The notes: generated from the letters alone by a model not told the origin. A DNA stretch of 64,000 nt from Burkholderia ubonensis (GCF_902833085.1 NZ_CADFEB010000002.1:62001-126000), one strand, 5' to 3'; counted from the stretch's first letter, positions 1 to 9,362 are shown. Program-made: numbers and translations.

Positions 1-513
1 CCACAGCTCCCACAGTCGCGTCGTGTCCTGCGCTTCGATGCCGCTCGCAGTGTTGAGCGTGCCGAGGTTGTATTGGCTCAGGTTGCGGCCGTGGATCTGC
101 AGCGCGCTGACGTTGAACGTGCCGCCCGGCAGGCCGATCGCCTTGCGGGTGTCGACGGTCAGCGTCGCCGTCGTCAGCCCGTCGTAGGTGCCGCCGCGGT
201 TCAGGCCGCCGCGCAGGTTCGCGAGGTATTCGCTGGTTTCGGTGATCAACAGCGTCGCGCCGTACTTGCCGAGCCACGGGCGGATGCCGCCCATGTCGCC
301 GAGCAGGCTCTGGCGGGTCCAGACGCCGGTCCACATGTCGGTCGGCTTGGCCTGGATCGCGAGGTCGGCTTCGGGAGCCCCCGGCTGCGCGTCGACGGAC
401 GCGGCGGCGAACGCGGCGGCGCTGACGAGCGAGCCGCAGACGAAGAGGGCCGCGCGCGCGGCCGGGCGCAGCCGCGCGCGGATGCCGTCTCCATTGGACG
501 ATGCAAACTTCAT
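1..513 (-). CDS. OprB-family carbohydrate-selective porin, N-terminal part (runs off the window)
   Basis: The reading frame starts at ATG 513 and stays open to base 1, giving 171 residues; the C-terminal part lies outside the window. Residues 1 to about 45 form a signal peptide with an Arg-rich start and an Ala-rich hydrophobic core. The mature part carries the typical OprB opening: a TRQSLLGDMGGIRPWL stretch, then a Gly-rich strand region with YLANLRGGLNRGG and later ALQIHGRNLSQYN. OprB proteins are outer-membrane beta-barrel porins for sugars; the substrate here cannot be told. Start choice: first ATG that gives an intact signal peptide. Confidence 0.85.
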   Translation of the reverse strand, partial: MKFASSNGDGIRARLRPAARAALFVCGSLVSAAAFAAASVDAQPGAPEADLAIQAKPTDMWTGVWTRQSLLGDMGGIRPWLGKYGATLLITETSEYLANLRGGLNRGGTYDGLTTATLTVDTRKAIGLPGGTFNVSALQIHGRNLSQYNLGTLNTASGIEAQDTTRLWELW

Positions 514-1082
514 GTCTAACCCCCTGGTTCCATTTGATCTGGAGTCCTGCTTTTCCGGCGCTCTTCGAACGCTCGGCGACGGGTGGCCAAGGCATGAAGA
601 TGAACGCAACGCGGCGCATCGTAGGAGCATCAAACAATAAAGTCAATGCAAACGAGAATGATTCGCATCTAAATTACTGGATGTAATTGCCGGTCTTACG
701 GATAGGGCCTGACGCATGTTTCCAAAGCATCGGAAATGTAAATATCGGCGTAATGAAAATGAATGAATTGATCAGTGTCGATGTGTTCGGGGAGGGGGGC
801 GGCGTCAGGAGCCGGACGACTCACGACACGATCCAGGCAGGGGCGACGTTCGACCGACGAAATTCGCGGCATCGCGCGGCCGGCAAGGTGGGTGGGCAGC
901 GTGTTCGGACACCCCGTGCTTACCCGGTATCCAACAGGGGCGGATCGCCCGCAAGTTGGCGTGAAGGCGCCGCGACGAGTCTGGGGATTTTCTGTAAGTC
1001 TATGTTTTTAAATCATATTGTTTGGGTTTTGCGGTGCGCTTCGGGCCGTTCGGACGCGCGTAAAAATCGTGCTTCCCCCCTT
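514..1082. other. Intergenic region between porin gene and groES promoter
   Basis: About 570 bases without a convincing gene. Short open frames exist on the plus strand but have no recognisable protein features or codon bias. Around 630-760 the DNA is AT-richer, which fits promoters for the porin gene reading left, and it contains a possible Fur site listed separately. Nothing else could be assigned. Confidence 0.5.
653..667. promoter_or_regulatory. Possible Fur box
   Basis: The 15 bases CGAGAATGATTCGCA fit the 7-1-7 Fur pattern TGATAATnATTATCA at 10 of 14 positions. The site lies about 140 bases upstream of the porin start and in an AT-rich patch, so it could link that gene to iron status. 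The match is partial and no other iron gene is visible nearby, so this is tentative. Confidence 0.35.
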
Positions 1083-1112
1083 CTTGAATTTGTCAAAACC
1101 CGTCCATATAAT
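1083..1112 (+). promoter_or_regulatory. groESL promoter, overlapping sigma70 and sigma32-like elements
   Basis: TTGAAT at 1084-1089 and TATAAT at 1107-1112 are separated by exactly 17 bases, a strong sigma70 promoter. The same bases can be read as a heat-shock sigma32 promoter: CTTGAAT at 1083-1089 and CCCGTCCATAT at about 1099-1109. The CIRCE operator starts at the last base of the -10 element, so repressor bound there would cover the start of transcription. Confidence 0.75.
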
Positions 1113-1138
1113 TAGCACTCGCTGCACGAGAGTGCTAA
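1112..1138. promoter_or_regulatory. CIRCE operator (HrcA binding site)
   Basis: TTAGCACTC at 1112-1120 and its exact inverted copy GAGTGCTAA at 1130-1138 flank a 9-base spacer. This is the full consensus CIRCE element, bound by the heat-labile repressor HrcA in front of groE and dnaK operons. It overlaps the groESL start region. Confidence 0.95.
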
Positions 1139-1210
1139 CAATTTTCTGCCGGGCGTCCCGCCGGGCAGATTCCCAAGCGTTCTTCAATCTCAGTCAAGAG
1201 AGGAGTGAAT

Positions 1211-1504
1211 ATGAACCTTCGTCCTTTGCACGATCGCGTGATCGTCAAGCGCCTCGATCAGGAAACCAAGACCGCCTCGGGCATCGTGATCCCCGACGCA
1301 GCCGCTGAGAAGCCGGACCAAGGCGAAGTCCTGGCCATCGGCCCGGGCAAGCGCGACGACAAGGGCGCGCCGATCGCGCTCGACGTGAAGGTCGGCGATC
1401 GCGTCCTGTTCGGCAAGTACGCCGGCCAGACCGTCAAGGTCGACGGCCAGGAACTGCTGGTGATGCGCGAAGAAGACATCATGGCCGTGGTCAACGCCAA
1501 GTAA
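1211..1504 (+). CDS. groES: GroES co-chaperonin (Cpn10)
   Basis: A 97-residue protein starting [14 protein letters not shown] and ending [11 protein letters not shown], full length for GroES. It forms the heptameric lid of the GroEL chamber in the cytoplasm. The mobile-loop region ([15 protein letters not shown]) that contacts GroEL is intact. ATG 1211 is preferred over the in-frame GTG at 1205 because AGAGGAG sits at the right distance and family members start with MNLRP. groEL follows 46 bases downstream in the same operon, controlled by the CIRCE and heat-shock promoter. Confidence 0.98.
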   Translation: MNLRPLHDRVIVKRLDQETKTASGIVIPDAAAEKPDQGEVLAIGPGKRDDKGAPIALDVKVGDRVLFGKYAGQTVKVDGQELLVMREEDIMAVVNAK

Positions 1505-1547
1505 GCGTCCACTAACGGTACATATTCCCAAGAATCCAAGGAGTTAG

Positions 1548-3191
<1,644 letters not shown>

Positions 3192-3213
3192 TCGACTTCG
3201 GTCGATGGTGTCC

Positions 3214-3237
3214 GGAACGCGCGGCGACGCGCGTTCC
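3214..3237 (+). terminator. GC-rich hairpin after groEL
   Basis: Ten-base perfect stem GGAACGCGCG / CGCGCGTTCC with a GCGA loop, 22 bases after the groEL stop. No T run follows, so it may protect the mRNA 3' end rather than terminate; the next hairpin is the better terminator. Confidence 0.5.
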
Positions 3238-3248
3238 AGCCAAGGAAG

Positions 3249-3277
3249 AGACCCGCAGCGATGCGGGTCTTTTTTTG
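3249..3277 (+). terminator. Rho-independent terminator of groESL
   Basis: Nine-base stem AGACCCGCA / TGCGGGTCT (3249-3257 and 3262-3270) with GCGA loop, followed directly by a run of T residues to 3276. A standard intrinsic terminator for the groESL transcript. Confidence 0.9.
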
Positions 3278-3333
3278 TTTGTGCGATGGCGGGCGGAATC
3301 GGAAGCCCGACGGGCAGCACGAAGCTTCGCCGC

Positions 3334-3760
3334 CTACTTCAACGGCAAGCCGGACACTGCGTTGCGTAGTTGATCGGCTCGTCGATTGTTGAGCTCCGCG
3401 ACGCAAGCCAAACGCTGCATTTCGAGAGCGTTGCCAATTGCTCCGCCGCCCAAAGATGAAGAAAATGCGCATTGTGCTTCGCGATATTTGACAAATGCCT
3501 TTTTTGAAGCGACAAACCTCGCCTTCGTAATTCGGATGTACTTGGAGTCTTCATCCCACCTGTCGAAATAATTCTCTGCCGTGTTTTCGGCGCGCTTCAA
3601 ATTAGCTTCACTGTCTTGCTGTTTCTTCTGCAAACATTCCTTTACGCCGGTTATTTCGTATGAGCATTCGGCGCGAAGCTCTCGCTCACTCGGAATAACA
3701 CTATTTGATGCGGCGAAGGAGCCCGGTGGTAAAAAAGGCTACGAGAACTATTGTTCGCAT
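3334..3760 (-). pseudogene. DUF1311/LprI-like periplasmic protein, frameshifted in an A6 tract
   Basis: The frame read from about 3633 to 3334 ends with the DUF1311 pattern KYREAQCAF....GGGAIGNALEMQRLACVAELNNRRADQL, the family of LprI-like lysozyme inhibitors. Upstream in the same frame come AECSYEITGVKECLQKK and then a stop without any start codon. An ATG at 3760 with GGAAAGG in front encodes MRTIVLVAF, a good signal-peptide start, but in a frame one base off. Removing one base from the A6 run at 3731-3736 joins them into a full protein with signal peptide (MRTIVLVAFLPPGSFAAS). The gene is last in the amidase operon and overlaps the preceding small gene by 13 bases. It is either a real frameshift, a slippage-prone tract or a sequencing error. 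Confidence 0.7.
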
Positions 3761-3978
3761 GTTGCAGCCTTTCCTTGACGAAGCGTTAGCAGCACGTAGT
3801 CGAGTTTCGTAGCGTAATTGGGATCGCCGCCCCCGTTATAGCGTTGTGCGATCGATGTCGTGGATATCCGTCTCCAGCTTGTGATGACGCGTTGAACCGA
3901 TGCTTTCTGGTACTTCAATACTTGCCCCGGTCGCAGAACGGTAGTCGTCGGATTGAGCTTCTTCAGCGCGTAGCCCAT
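3748..3978 (-). CDS. Small protein with lysozyme-tail-like motif, function unknown
   Basis: A 76-residue open frame beginning at ATG 3978, two bases after the stop of the preceding gene; a GTG at 4002 would extend it by 8 residues. No signal peptide or membrane segment is seen. The sequence contains SIAQRYNGGGDPNYATKL, which resembles the C-terminal YNG..Y..N.YD.KL motif of N-acetylmuramidase/lysozyme domains. It could be a leftover C-terminal piece of a lysozyme effector, with the DUF1311 gene downstream as its inhibitor. That idea is inference; the gene may also be an independent small protein. Confidence 0.45.
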   Translation of the reverse strand: MGYALKKLNPTTTVLRPGQVLKYQKASVQRVITSWRRISTTSIAQRYNGGGDPNYATKLDYVLLTLRQGKAATCEQ

Positions 3979-3980
3979 CT

Positions 3981-4430
3981 TCAGAAACCCGGCAGATAGC
4001 ACGACGCTTCGTCATCTGCGTCATGAAGCCCATAGCTGCACGCAAACGGATCATGCCAGCCGTTGTGACGACCGTTGTAGAGATAGACCGTGTTTCCGCT
4101 CGATGCCCAAGTGAGTGACGCCGTGCCGCTGGAGTAGATGCGCCATTTGCCGGAGCTGCCATCCGGAAAGGACACGGTGCCGCTCGCACGGCAGGGCGAA
4201 TAGTAATCGTGTGCGACGAACTTGCCGTCAATCGGCACGGCTCTGGAAAAGAACTGCTTCAGCTGTGCAACGGTCGGTGTGAATTTCCTGCATGCCTCCC
4301 TGGTCAGCGGGTCATGCCTGTCAGAGGACTCGCCGGATTCAGTAATCGTCACGGCGCTGACTTCTCGAGCGTGGCAAATGGACAGGGGGACGCACAAGGC
4401 GACGACGGCGACATATCCATGCAAGCTCAT
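3981..4430 (-). CDS. Exported small protein, candidate immunity protein of the amidase
   Basis: A 149-residue protein with an N-terminal signal peptide (YVAVVALCVPLSICHA, cleavage near residue 21). The mature part has several Cys residues and a motif-rich C-terminal half (GKWRIYSSGTASLTW, then NTVYLYNGRHNGWHDPF). No family could be named. It starts 4 bases after the amidase stop, the spacing expected for an effector-immunity pair, and export to the periplasm is where protection against a peptidoglycan amidase would be needed. The immunity role is inferred from position and signal peptide only. Confidence 0.6.
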   Translation of the reverse strand: MSLHGYVAVVALCVPLSICHAREVSAVTITESGESSDRHDPLTREACRKFTPTVAQLKQFFSRAVPIDGKFVAHDYYSPCRASGTVSFPDGSSGKWRIYSSGTASLTWASSGNTVYLYNGRHNGWHDPFACSYGLHDADDEASCYLPGF

Positions 4431-4434
4431 TTCG

Positions 4435-5049
4435 TCACTCCCATCTCGCCGTGCTTGCCTCGGTCGCGTTTTTGCGACCGACTTCCGGATGCCGATATAC
4501 CTCGCTCATCTGGACGTCCAGTGTTTCGGACAATTCCCGTATCAACCATCTGAGAGATGCATTTTGTTCGTTGGTTACGTCCTCGTAAACAGGTTCGCCG
4601 GTCTTCTCGTCCATATAGTACATGCCGACTAGCTCGATTCCGATCGAGTCCGAATTCGAGGGGTAGCGGTCCGGAAATGGTTTTTGGGATTCGTGACGAT
4701 GAAATACCGTGGGGCCGGCTTTGTATGCTCGTCTTGCTGCCTGGATGTCGGTTGGGGAGCACTTTAGGGTTCTGATGCAGCGGGACTGCAATTTGCCAAC
4801 ATGATTGGTAATTCTGCACAAGGATGCAGTTTGATAAATGGTCCCGTCTTTGTCGATCAGGAAGTGTGCGCCATTGGGTACGTGCGTGTTATTGCTGTAG
4901 CTATTGAAGGTGCTCGATGTTGTCGTTCCTCCCGTCTGATGAACGACAATTCCGTTGACTTTCTCCATTGGTCCTCGCTCAATAGACGGAAAGATCTTTA
5001 CGATGACGTGCTCTGCATCCACGTGTCCTTGCTTCGAAATAAACAGCAT
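4435..5049 (-). CDS. N-acetylmuramoyl-L-alanine amidase (Amidase_2/PGRP fold), candidate antibacterial effector
   Basis: A 204-residue protein. GIVVHQTGG (around residue 33) supplies the first zinc His, GAHFLIDKDGTIYQT the conserved strand-turn, SDSIGIELVG the central core, and YRHPEVGRKNATE near the C-terminus the second His plus catalytic-region Lys. This is the Amidase_2/PGRP zinc amidase fold that cuts the stem peptide from N-acetylmuramic acid. There is no signal peptide, unlike housekeeping AmiA-type enzymes, and small exported proteins follow directly. This layout is typical of amidase effectors delivered by type VI secretion. No vgrG or PAAR gene is visible beside it. CGGAGA precedes the ATG. 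Confidence 0.75.
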   Translation of the reverse strand: MLFISKQGHVDAEHVIVKIFPSIERGPMEKVNGIVVHQTGGTTTSSTFNSYSNNTHVPNGAHFLIDKDGTIYQTASLCRITNHVGKLQSRCIRTLKCSPTDIQAARRAYKAGPTVFHRHESQKPFPDRYPSNSDSIGIELVGMYYMDEKTGEPVYEDVTNEQNASLRWLIRELSETLDVQMSEVYRHPEVGRKNATEASTARWE

Positions 5050-5502
5050 GATTTCTCCGATTTTCAGATCGCTTTGTTGGCCTGGATGTCGTATCCCATG
5101 CCTACTATTCCGCCACTTCCGCCCTGAGAGTTATGAACGTAACATGCCGGATAGTCCTGATCTATCGGACTGCTTCGATTTCCGGTTCGTTGCGCAGATG
5201 AAAAGTACTATTTGACGATCGTCAGCTTGCCGACGGTCGATACGATGCGAGCCAGAAATCGACGAGCAGTGAATTGACAGCAATCGTTAGGATGCGGGGA
5301 TTGGCATGGCCCCCCCGATGAGTCGAGTGTCCGTGGTGCCACTTAGGGGTGGACTGCAAGCGTGACGGGCATCGCACGGAGCGAGAGATTTCGCACTCTC
5401 GATTCCGTGTCGATATCCAGATGCTGGTTACCGGATGAAGGCAAATGGCCTGAGGAGGAGGGGAGCGACGTCGCTTGTTCACATGGGTGAGCCCCCGACG
5501 AC
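5050..5502. other. Intergenic region upstream of the amidase operon
   Basis: About 450 bases between the amidase start and the thiD stop. On the minus strand an open stretch of 46 codons (about 5053-5200) ends just before the amidase ribosome site and reads ...HNSQGGSGGIVGMGYDIQANKAI, but has no start codon; it may be the tail of a lost upstream gene. No tRNA, repeat or clear promoter was found. Confidence 0.4.
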
Positions 5503-6369
5503 TCAATGCCGGTGCGTCGTCCTCGGCAGCGCGTCCGGCGTCATCGCGGGCGGCGAAGCATCCTCGTCGTTGCTGCGCGCCCAGAAGAACCGGTCCGGCA
5601 GGTACGCGCCCATGCCCGGCCGGAACGCGTCGCGCACGGCCTGGTACAGGTATTCCTGCGCCTCGCGCACCGCTTCGGGCGGCTCCTGCCCGTTCGCGAG
5701 CAGCGCCGCGATCGCCGCGCCGAGCGTATCGGTGAGGCCCATCAGCCGGTGCGGCGTGCGATCCCACATGTCTTCGCGGATCTGGCCTTCCTCGCCGTAC
5801 AGCGTATTGACGAGCCGATGCGAGCCGGCTTCGGACGCGAGAATGTACTCGCAGCCCTGCGACAGCAGATGCGACAGCGCGGCGTCGAGATTCGGCGCTT
5901 CCGCGTCGCCGTCCGGCTGCGCGAGCGCGATCAGCGTCGCATGGTCGGCGACCAGCAGCGTCGTCTGCGGTGCAAGCAGGTCGGCAATCGATTCGCGCAG
6001 GTCGTCGGCGGCAAGCACGTGCTCGTCGTCGAGCGTGAAATCGGGCGCGAGCACGAGCGGCACGCCGTCATAGTCGGCGACCACCTCGGCGATCGCGCTC
6101 ACGACTTCCGCGCGCGTGGTCGCGCCGATCTTGAACGCGGCGACCGGCATGTCCTCGAGCAGCATGCGCGCCTGCGCGGCGACGACGTCGGGATCGAGGC
6201 CCGTCACCTCGTCGCAGGCAGCCGAGTCACGCACGGTATAGCCCGTCAGGACGGACACGCCGTGACAGCCCATGCTCGCCAGGGTCATCAGATCGGCTTG
6301 GAGGCCGGAGCCGCCGGTGGGATCGGACAAGCCGAAGGTAAGGACGATCGGAGGGGCGTTGCTGGACAT
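5503..6369 (-). CDS. thiD: Hydroxymethylpyrimidine/phosphomethylpyrimidine kinase (ThiD)
   Basis: A 288-residue ribokinase-fold enzyme that phosphorylates hydroxymethylpyrimidine in thiamine synthesis. The N-terminus FGLSDPTGGSGLQADLMTLASMG is the ThiD substrate-binding segment, with DPTGG where most relatives have DSGGG. The C-terminal catalytic loop reads LTDTLGAAIAALLANG, so the Cys of the usual GTGC loop is replaced and an Asp is available as base, as in other ribokinase-like kinases. ATG 6369 (MSSNAPP) is preferred over upstream in-frame ATG 6489 because homology starts there. It diverges from the rubredoxin gene. Confidence 0.85.
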   Translation of the reverse strand: MSSNAPPIVLTFGLSDPTGGSGLQADLMTLASMGCHGVSVLTGYTVRDSAACDEVTGLDPDVVAAQARMLLEDMPVAAFKIGATTRAEVVSAIAEVVADYDGVPLVLAPDFTLDDEHVLAADDLRESIADLLAPQTTLLVADHATLIALAQPDGDAEAPNLDAALSHLLSQGCEYILASEAGSHRLVNTLYGEEGQIREDMWDRTPHRLMGLTDTLGAAIAALLANGQEPPEAVREAQEYLYQAVRDAFRPGMGAYLPDRFFWARSNDEDASPPAMTPDALPRTTHRH

Positions 6370-6587
6370 GGACAAATGGGGCAAGAAGAAACGGTCAAGC
6401 GGGGCGGGCTGCACCAGCGGCGTGCGCCCTTTGCAGCCATTATGCGGCGGAAAACCGGCACGCAGAACGGATTTTTTAGCGCGACGCAACGAAGGCGCGC
6501 GCGTGGAGCGCGATCGCTAGGCAGTCCGGCCCCGACACGGTACCATCATGGCTCCCGAATTTACCGACCTTCCCTACGCGGCTTAAG

Positions 6588-6758
6588 ATGGAATACAAGA
6601 GCTGGATGTGCCTGATTTGTGGCTGGATTTACGACGAAGAAGCCGGGCTGCCCGAAGAGGGCATCGCCCCGGGCACGCGCTGGGAAGACGTCCCGATCAA
6701 CTGGACGTGTCCGGAATGCGGCGCGCGCAAGGAAGACTTCGAGATGGTCCAGATCTGA
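6588..6758 (+). CDS. rubA: Rubredoxin
   Basis: A 56-residue protein. Two CxxC pairs, CLICGW near residue 8 and CPECGARKEDFE near residue 42, bind one iron in the rubredoxin fold; the spacing and the DEEAGLPEEGIAPGTRWEDVP middle are textbook. It is a small cytoplasmic electron carrier, often serving alkane hydroxylases or oxidative-stress enzymes. thiD next to rubA is a common neighbourhood in beta-proteobacteria. Start at ATG 6588; the gene is under 60 codons and easily missed by length filters. Confidence 0.95.
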   Translation: MEYKSWMCLICGWIYDEEAGLPEEGIAPGTRWEDVPINWTCPECGARKEDFEMVQI

Positions 6759-6863
6759 CCGGACCGTCGCCCTCAGGACATTCCGCTCCGGCCTCCGTGC
6801 CGCCGGCGCTTTGGCGCGGCGGCAACGCGAGCAGCTTGGCCATGACCAGCGCGAGTGCCCTCG

Positions 6864-8171
6864 ATGTCCGATCAGGCGGTAATACCCGTTATTGATGCAC
6901 TGCCCAACCCGCGCGGCGGGGCGGTGCGGGCGGCCGACGCGTGGCTCGCGGCGGCCGAGGCGGCGTTCGATCGCCGCGATGATGCGGCCGCGCCGTTGTC
7001 CGCGGCTGCGGCCGTGCTCGCCGAAGCCGGCTGGCTGCCCGCGGCCCGCTTCGCGGGCCAGCTGGCGCAGGCCGCCGCGCTCGTCGCCACCGAGCCGACT
7101 TCCGCCGGATGCCGGGCCGCGCTGCGCGATTTCCGGGCCGCGGTCGCACGGCACAACCTGCGCGAGCTCGCCTGCTCGCCGATCCTGTTCGACCACTTCC
7201 GCACGCTGCGCACGCAGAGCGCGGCCGACCTGCGCGTGCAGGTGCCGTACGACACGCTCGCGCTCGCCGGCCGCGCGGTGCCGCCCGCCTCGCTGCGCGT
7301 GCTGCCCGCCGCGGCCGTCGCGCGCACGCGCGCACGCTACGAGCAGGCGCTGCTCGCCGCGCTGCGGGCGCACCAGGTGCCGCCCGATGCGGCGCTCGAC
7401 GCGCTCGACGCCTGCATGACCGAACTCGCCGCCGACGCGCCCTATGACTTCTGGCGGCTCGCGGCCGCGTGCATGCGTGCGCTGCGCGCAAGCGGCGCGA
7501 TCGAACTGAAACGCTTCCTCGCGCGCACCAACCTGCTGCTCGGCGAGCACGCGCAGGGCCGCCGGGCCGCGCCGCCCGACCTCGTGCGCGAGACGGTGGC
7601 GCTGCTGTGGCGGGACTTCGCGCTGTTCGGCGCGGCGGCCGAGGACGTCGCGCTCGTCGACGTGCTGCACGACTACGGATTGACGGTCGACTGGCACGTG
7701 GCGGGCACGCCGGCGTCCGAAGCGCTGTGGGAGGCCGACGCCGCGCGCGCCGAGCAGGACGCGATCGCGGCGGCGCCGACCCGCGAGCTCGGCGTCGTGA
7801 CCGTCAACGCGCATGCTTACGAGGATTTCCTGCAGACCGCCGACGCGTCGATGGCCGACCTCGCGGCTGATCCGGCGACGGCCGACGCGAGCGCCGCATG
7901 GCGCGCGGCCGAAGCCGCGTACCGCGTGGGCGCGGCGGCCTGTGCGCTCGGCCTTGGTCATGCGGCGCTGCTGGCCGACGCGCTCGGCCTCGCGTGGCGC
8001 CGCGCCGCGCACGGCGTGCCGGCGGCCGAAGGCGGCCTCGCGGCGCACCGGCACGCGTCGGACATGCTGCGCGCGGCGCTGCTCAAGATCGCGGCCGGCG
8101 TGGCGCCGCCGGACCTGAGCGCGGCCGGCGAAGCTCTCGGCGCCGCGCTCGGCCGGACCGGGCACGGTTGA
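6864..8171 (+). CDS. Conserved Ala-rich protein of unknown function
   Basis: A 435-residue, strongly Ala- and Leu-rich, apparently all-helical cytoplasmic protein; no signal peptide or membrane helix is visible. ATG 6864 (MSDQAVIPVIDAL) was chosen; an in-frame GTG at 6855 adds 3 residues. No catalytic motif was recognised. In related bacteria such as Ralstonia the interval between rubA and yqgE carries the pilG-chpA twitching-motility genes, so this protein might descend from the helical N-terminal part of a ChpA/PilL-type kinase. That is a guess from position and helical character; no His-Asp relay or CheW motif is seen. Confidence 0.75.
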   Translation: MSDQAVIPVIDALPNPRGGAVRAADAWLAAAEAAFDRRDDAAAPLSAAAAVLAEAGWLPAARFAGQLAQAAALVATEPTSAGCRAALRDFRAAVARHNLRELACSPILFDHFRTLRTQSAADLRVQVPYDTLALAGRAVPPASLRVLPAAAVARTRARYEQALLAALRAHQVPPDAALDALDACMTELAADAPYDFWRLAAACMRALRASGAIELKRFLARTNLLLGEHAQGRRAAPPDLVRETVALLWRDFALFGAAAEDVALVDVLHDYGLTVDWHVAGTPASEALWEADAARAEQDAIAAAPTRELGVVTVNAHAYEDFLQTADASMADLAADPATADASAAWRAAEAAYRVGAAACALGLGHAALLADALGLAWRRAAHGVPAAEGGLAAHRHASDMLRAALLKIAAGVAPPDLSAAGEALGAALGRTGHG

Positions 8172-8293
8172 TGCGTCGCGGGCGCCCGTGCCGCGCGCCC
8201 GGCAACGCGCTGCCGCCGGCTCCCGTGTGCATGTTAGAGTGCCGTGTGATCCGTGCGCGCCGTTGCCAGCGCGGCGCGGCGTTGCTTGTTGAT

Positions 8294-8314
8294 CGCGGCC
8301 GCCAACAGGCCGCG
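8294..8314 (+). terminator. Possible weak terminator hairpin
   Basis: CGCGGCC (8294-8300) and GGCCGCG (8308-8314) can pair around a 7-base loop. Only a short T cluster follows. It sits between the unknown 435-aa gene and yqgE and could separate the two transcripts. Confidence 0.35.
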
Positions 8315-8337
8315 GTGTCTTTGCTAAAATCCAAACC

Positions 8338-8916
8338 ATGTCAAAGCCTTCCGATCGCATCAACCTTACCAACCAGTTCCTGATCGCCATGCCGAACATG
8401 GCCGATCCGACGTTCTCGGGAACGGTGGTCTACCTTTGCGATCACAGCGAGCGCGGCGCGCTCGGCCTCGTCATCAATCGTCCGACCGACATCGACCTCG
8501 AATCCCTGTTCAACCGCATCGACCTGAAGCTCGAGATCGAGCCGCTCCTGCACATCCCCGTGTATTTCGGCGGCCCGGTGCAGACGGAGCGCGGCTTCGT
8601 GCTGCACGAGCCGGTCGAGGGCGCGAGCTACAACTCGTCGATGTCCGTCGAGGGCGGGCTGGAGATGACGACGTCGAAGGACGTGCTCGAGGCGGTCGCG
8701 ACGGGCACGGGCCCGAAGCGCTTCCTGCTGACGCTCGGCCATGCGGGCTGGGGCGCGGGGCAGCTCGAGGAGGAAATCTCCCGCAACGGCTGGCTGACCG
8801 TCGCCGCCGATCCGCGGATCGTGTTCGACACGCCGGCCGAGGAGCGCTTCGAGGCCGCGCTCGGCCTGCTCGGCGTCAGCTCGTCGATGCTGTCCGGCGA
8901 AGCAGGGCACGCATGA
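8338..8916 (+). CDS. YqgE/AlgH family protein (UPF0301)
   Basis: A 192-residue protein with the family hallmarks: [20 protein letters not shown] at the start, [29 protein letters not shown] and a C-terminal [15 protein letters not shown]. The structure of the family is known but its biochemical role is unsettled; AlgH of Pseudomonas was named for an effect on alginate. It is the first gene of a tight run with ruvX, pyrR and pyrB, and its stop overlaps the ruvX start as ATGA. Confidence 0.95.
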   Translation: MSKPSDRINLTNQFLIAMPNMADPTFSGTVVYLCDHSERGALGLVINRPTDIDLESLFNRIDLKLEIEPLLHIPVYFGGPVQTERGFVLHEPVEGASYNSSMSVEGGLEMTTSKDVLEAVATGTGPKRFLLTLGHAGWGAGQLEEEISRNGWLTVAADPRIVFDTPAEERFEAALGLLGVSSSMLSGEAGHA

Positions 8917-9362
8917 ACGGCACGAGCGCGCGTGACGCGACGCTCATGGCGTTCGACTACGGCGAGAAACGCATCGGCGTCGCGATCGGCAATGCGCTGA
9001 CGCGCTCGGCCCGCGCGCTCGTCGTGATTTCCAACTTGAACCGCGAGCACCGCTTCAAGGCGGTCGGCGACCTGCTGGCCGAATGGCGGCCGGACGCGCT
9101 CGTCGTCGGCCTGCCGATGCATCCGGACGGCACCCCGCACGACATGACGCAGCAGGCGAAGCGTTTCGGCAACCAGCTGAACGGCCGCTTCGGCCTGCCG
9201 GTGACCTGGGTCGACGAGCGCTATTCGTCGGTCGAGGCCGAGGCCGCGCTGCGCGAGCGGGACGTCCGCGGCCGCGCGCGCGCCGGGATGCTCGATGCCG
9301 AGGCCGCGCGCGTCATCCTTCAACAGTATCTCGACCAATTGTCCGACCATGAGCACCATTGA
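8913..9362 (+). CDS. ruvX: RuvX/YqgF RNase H-like Holliday junction resolvase family protein
   Basis: A 149-residue RNase H-fold protein. [13 protein letters not shown] near residue 13 carries the first acidic residue, [12 protein letters not shown] the central strand, and [12 protein letters not shown] the DER motif. YqgF proteins take part in processing the 5' end of pre-16S rRNA and are also described as putative Holliday junction resolvases. The start overlaps the yqgE stop, and the end overlaps the pyrR start by 14 bases, so the three are translated together. Confidence 0.93.
   Translation: MNGTSARDATLMAFDYGEKRIGVAIGNALTRSARALVVISNLNREHRFKAVGDLLAEWRPDALVVGLPMHPDGTPHDMTQQAKRFGNQLNGRFGLPVTWVDERYSSVEAEAALRERDVRGRARAGMLDAEAARVILQQYLDQLSDHEHH

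Noticed and set aside
687..1115. 142-codon plus-strand open frame upstream of groES
   Set aside because: It overlaps the groESL promoter and has no coding bias or domain.
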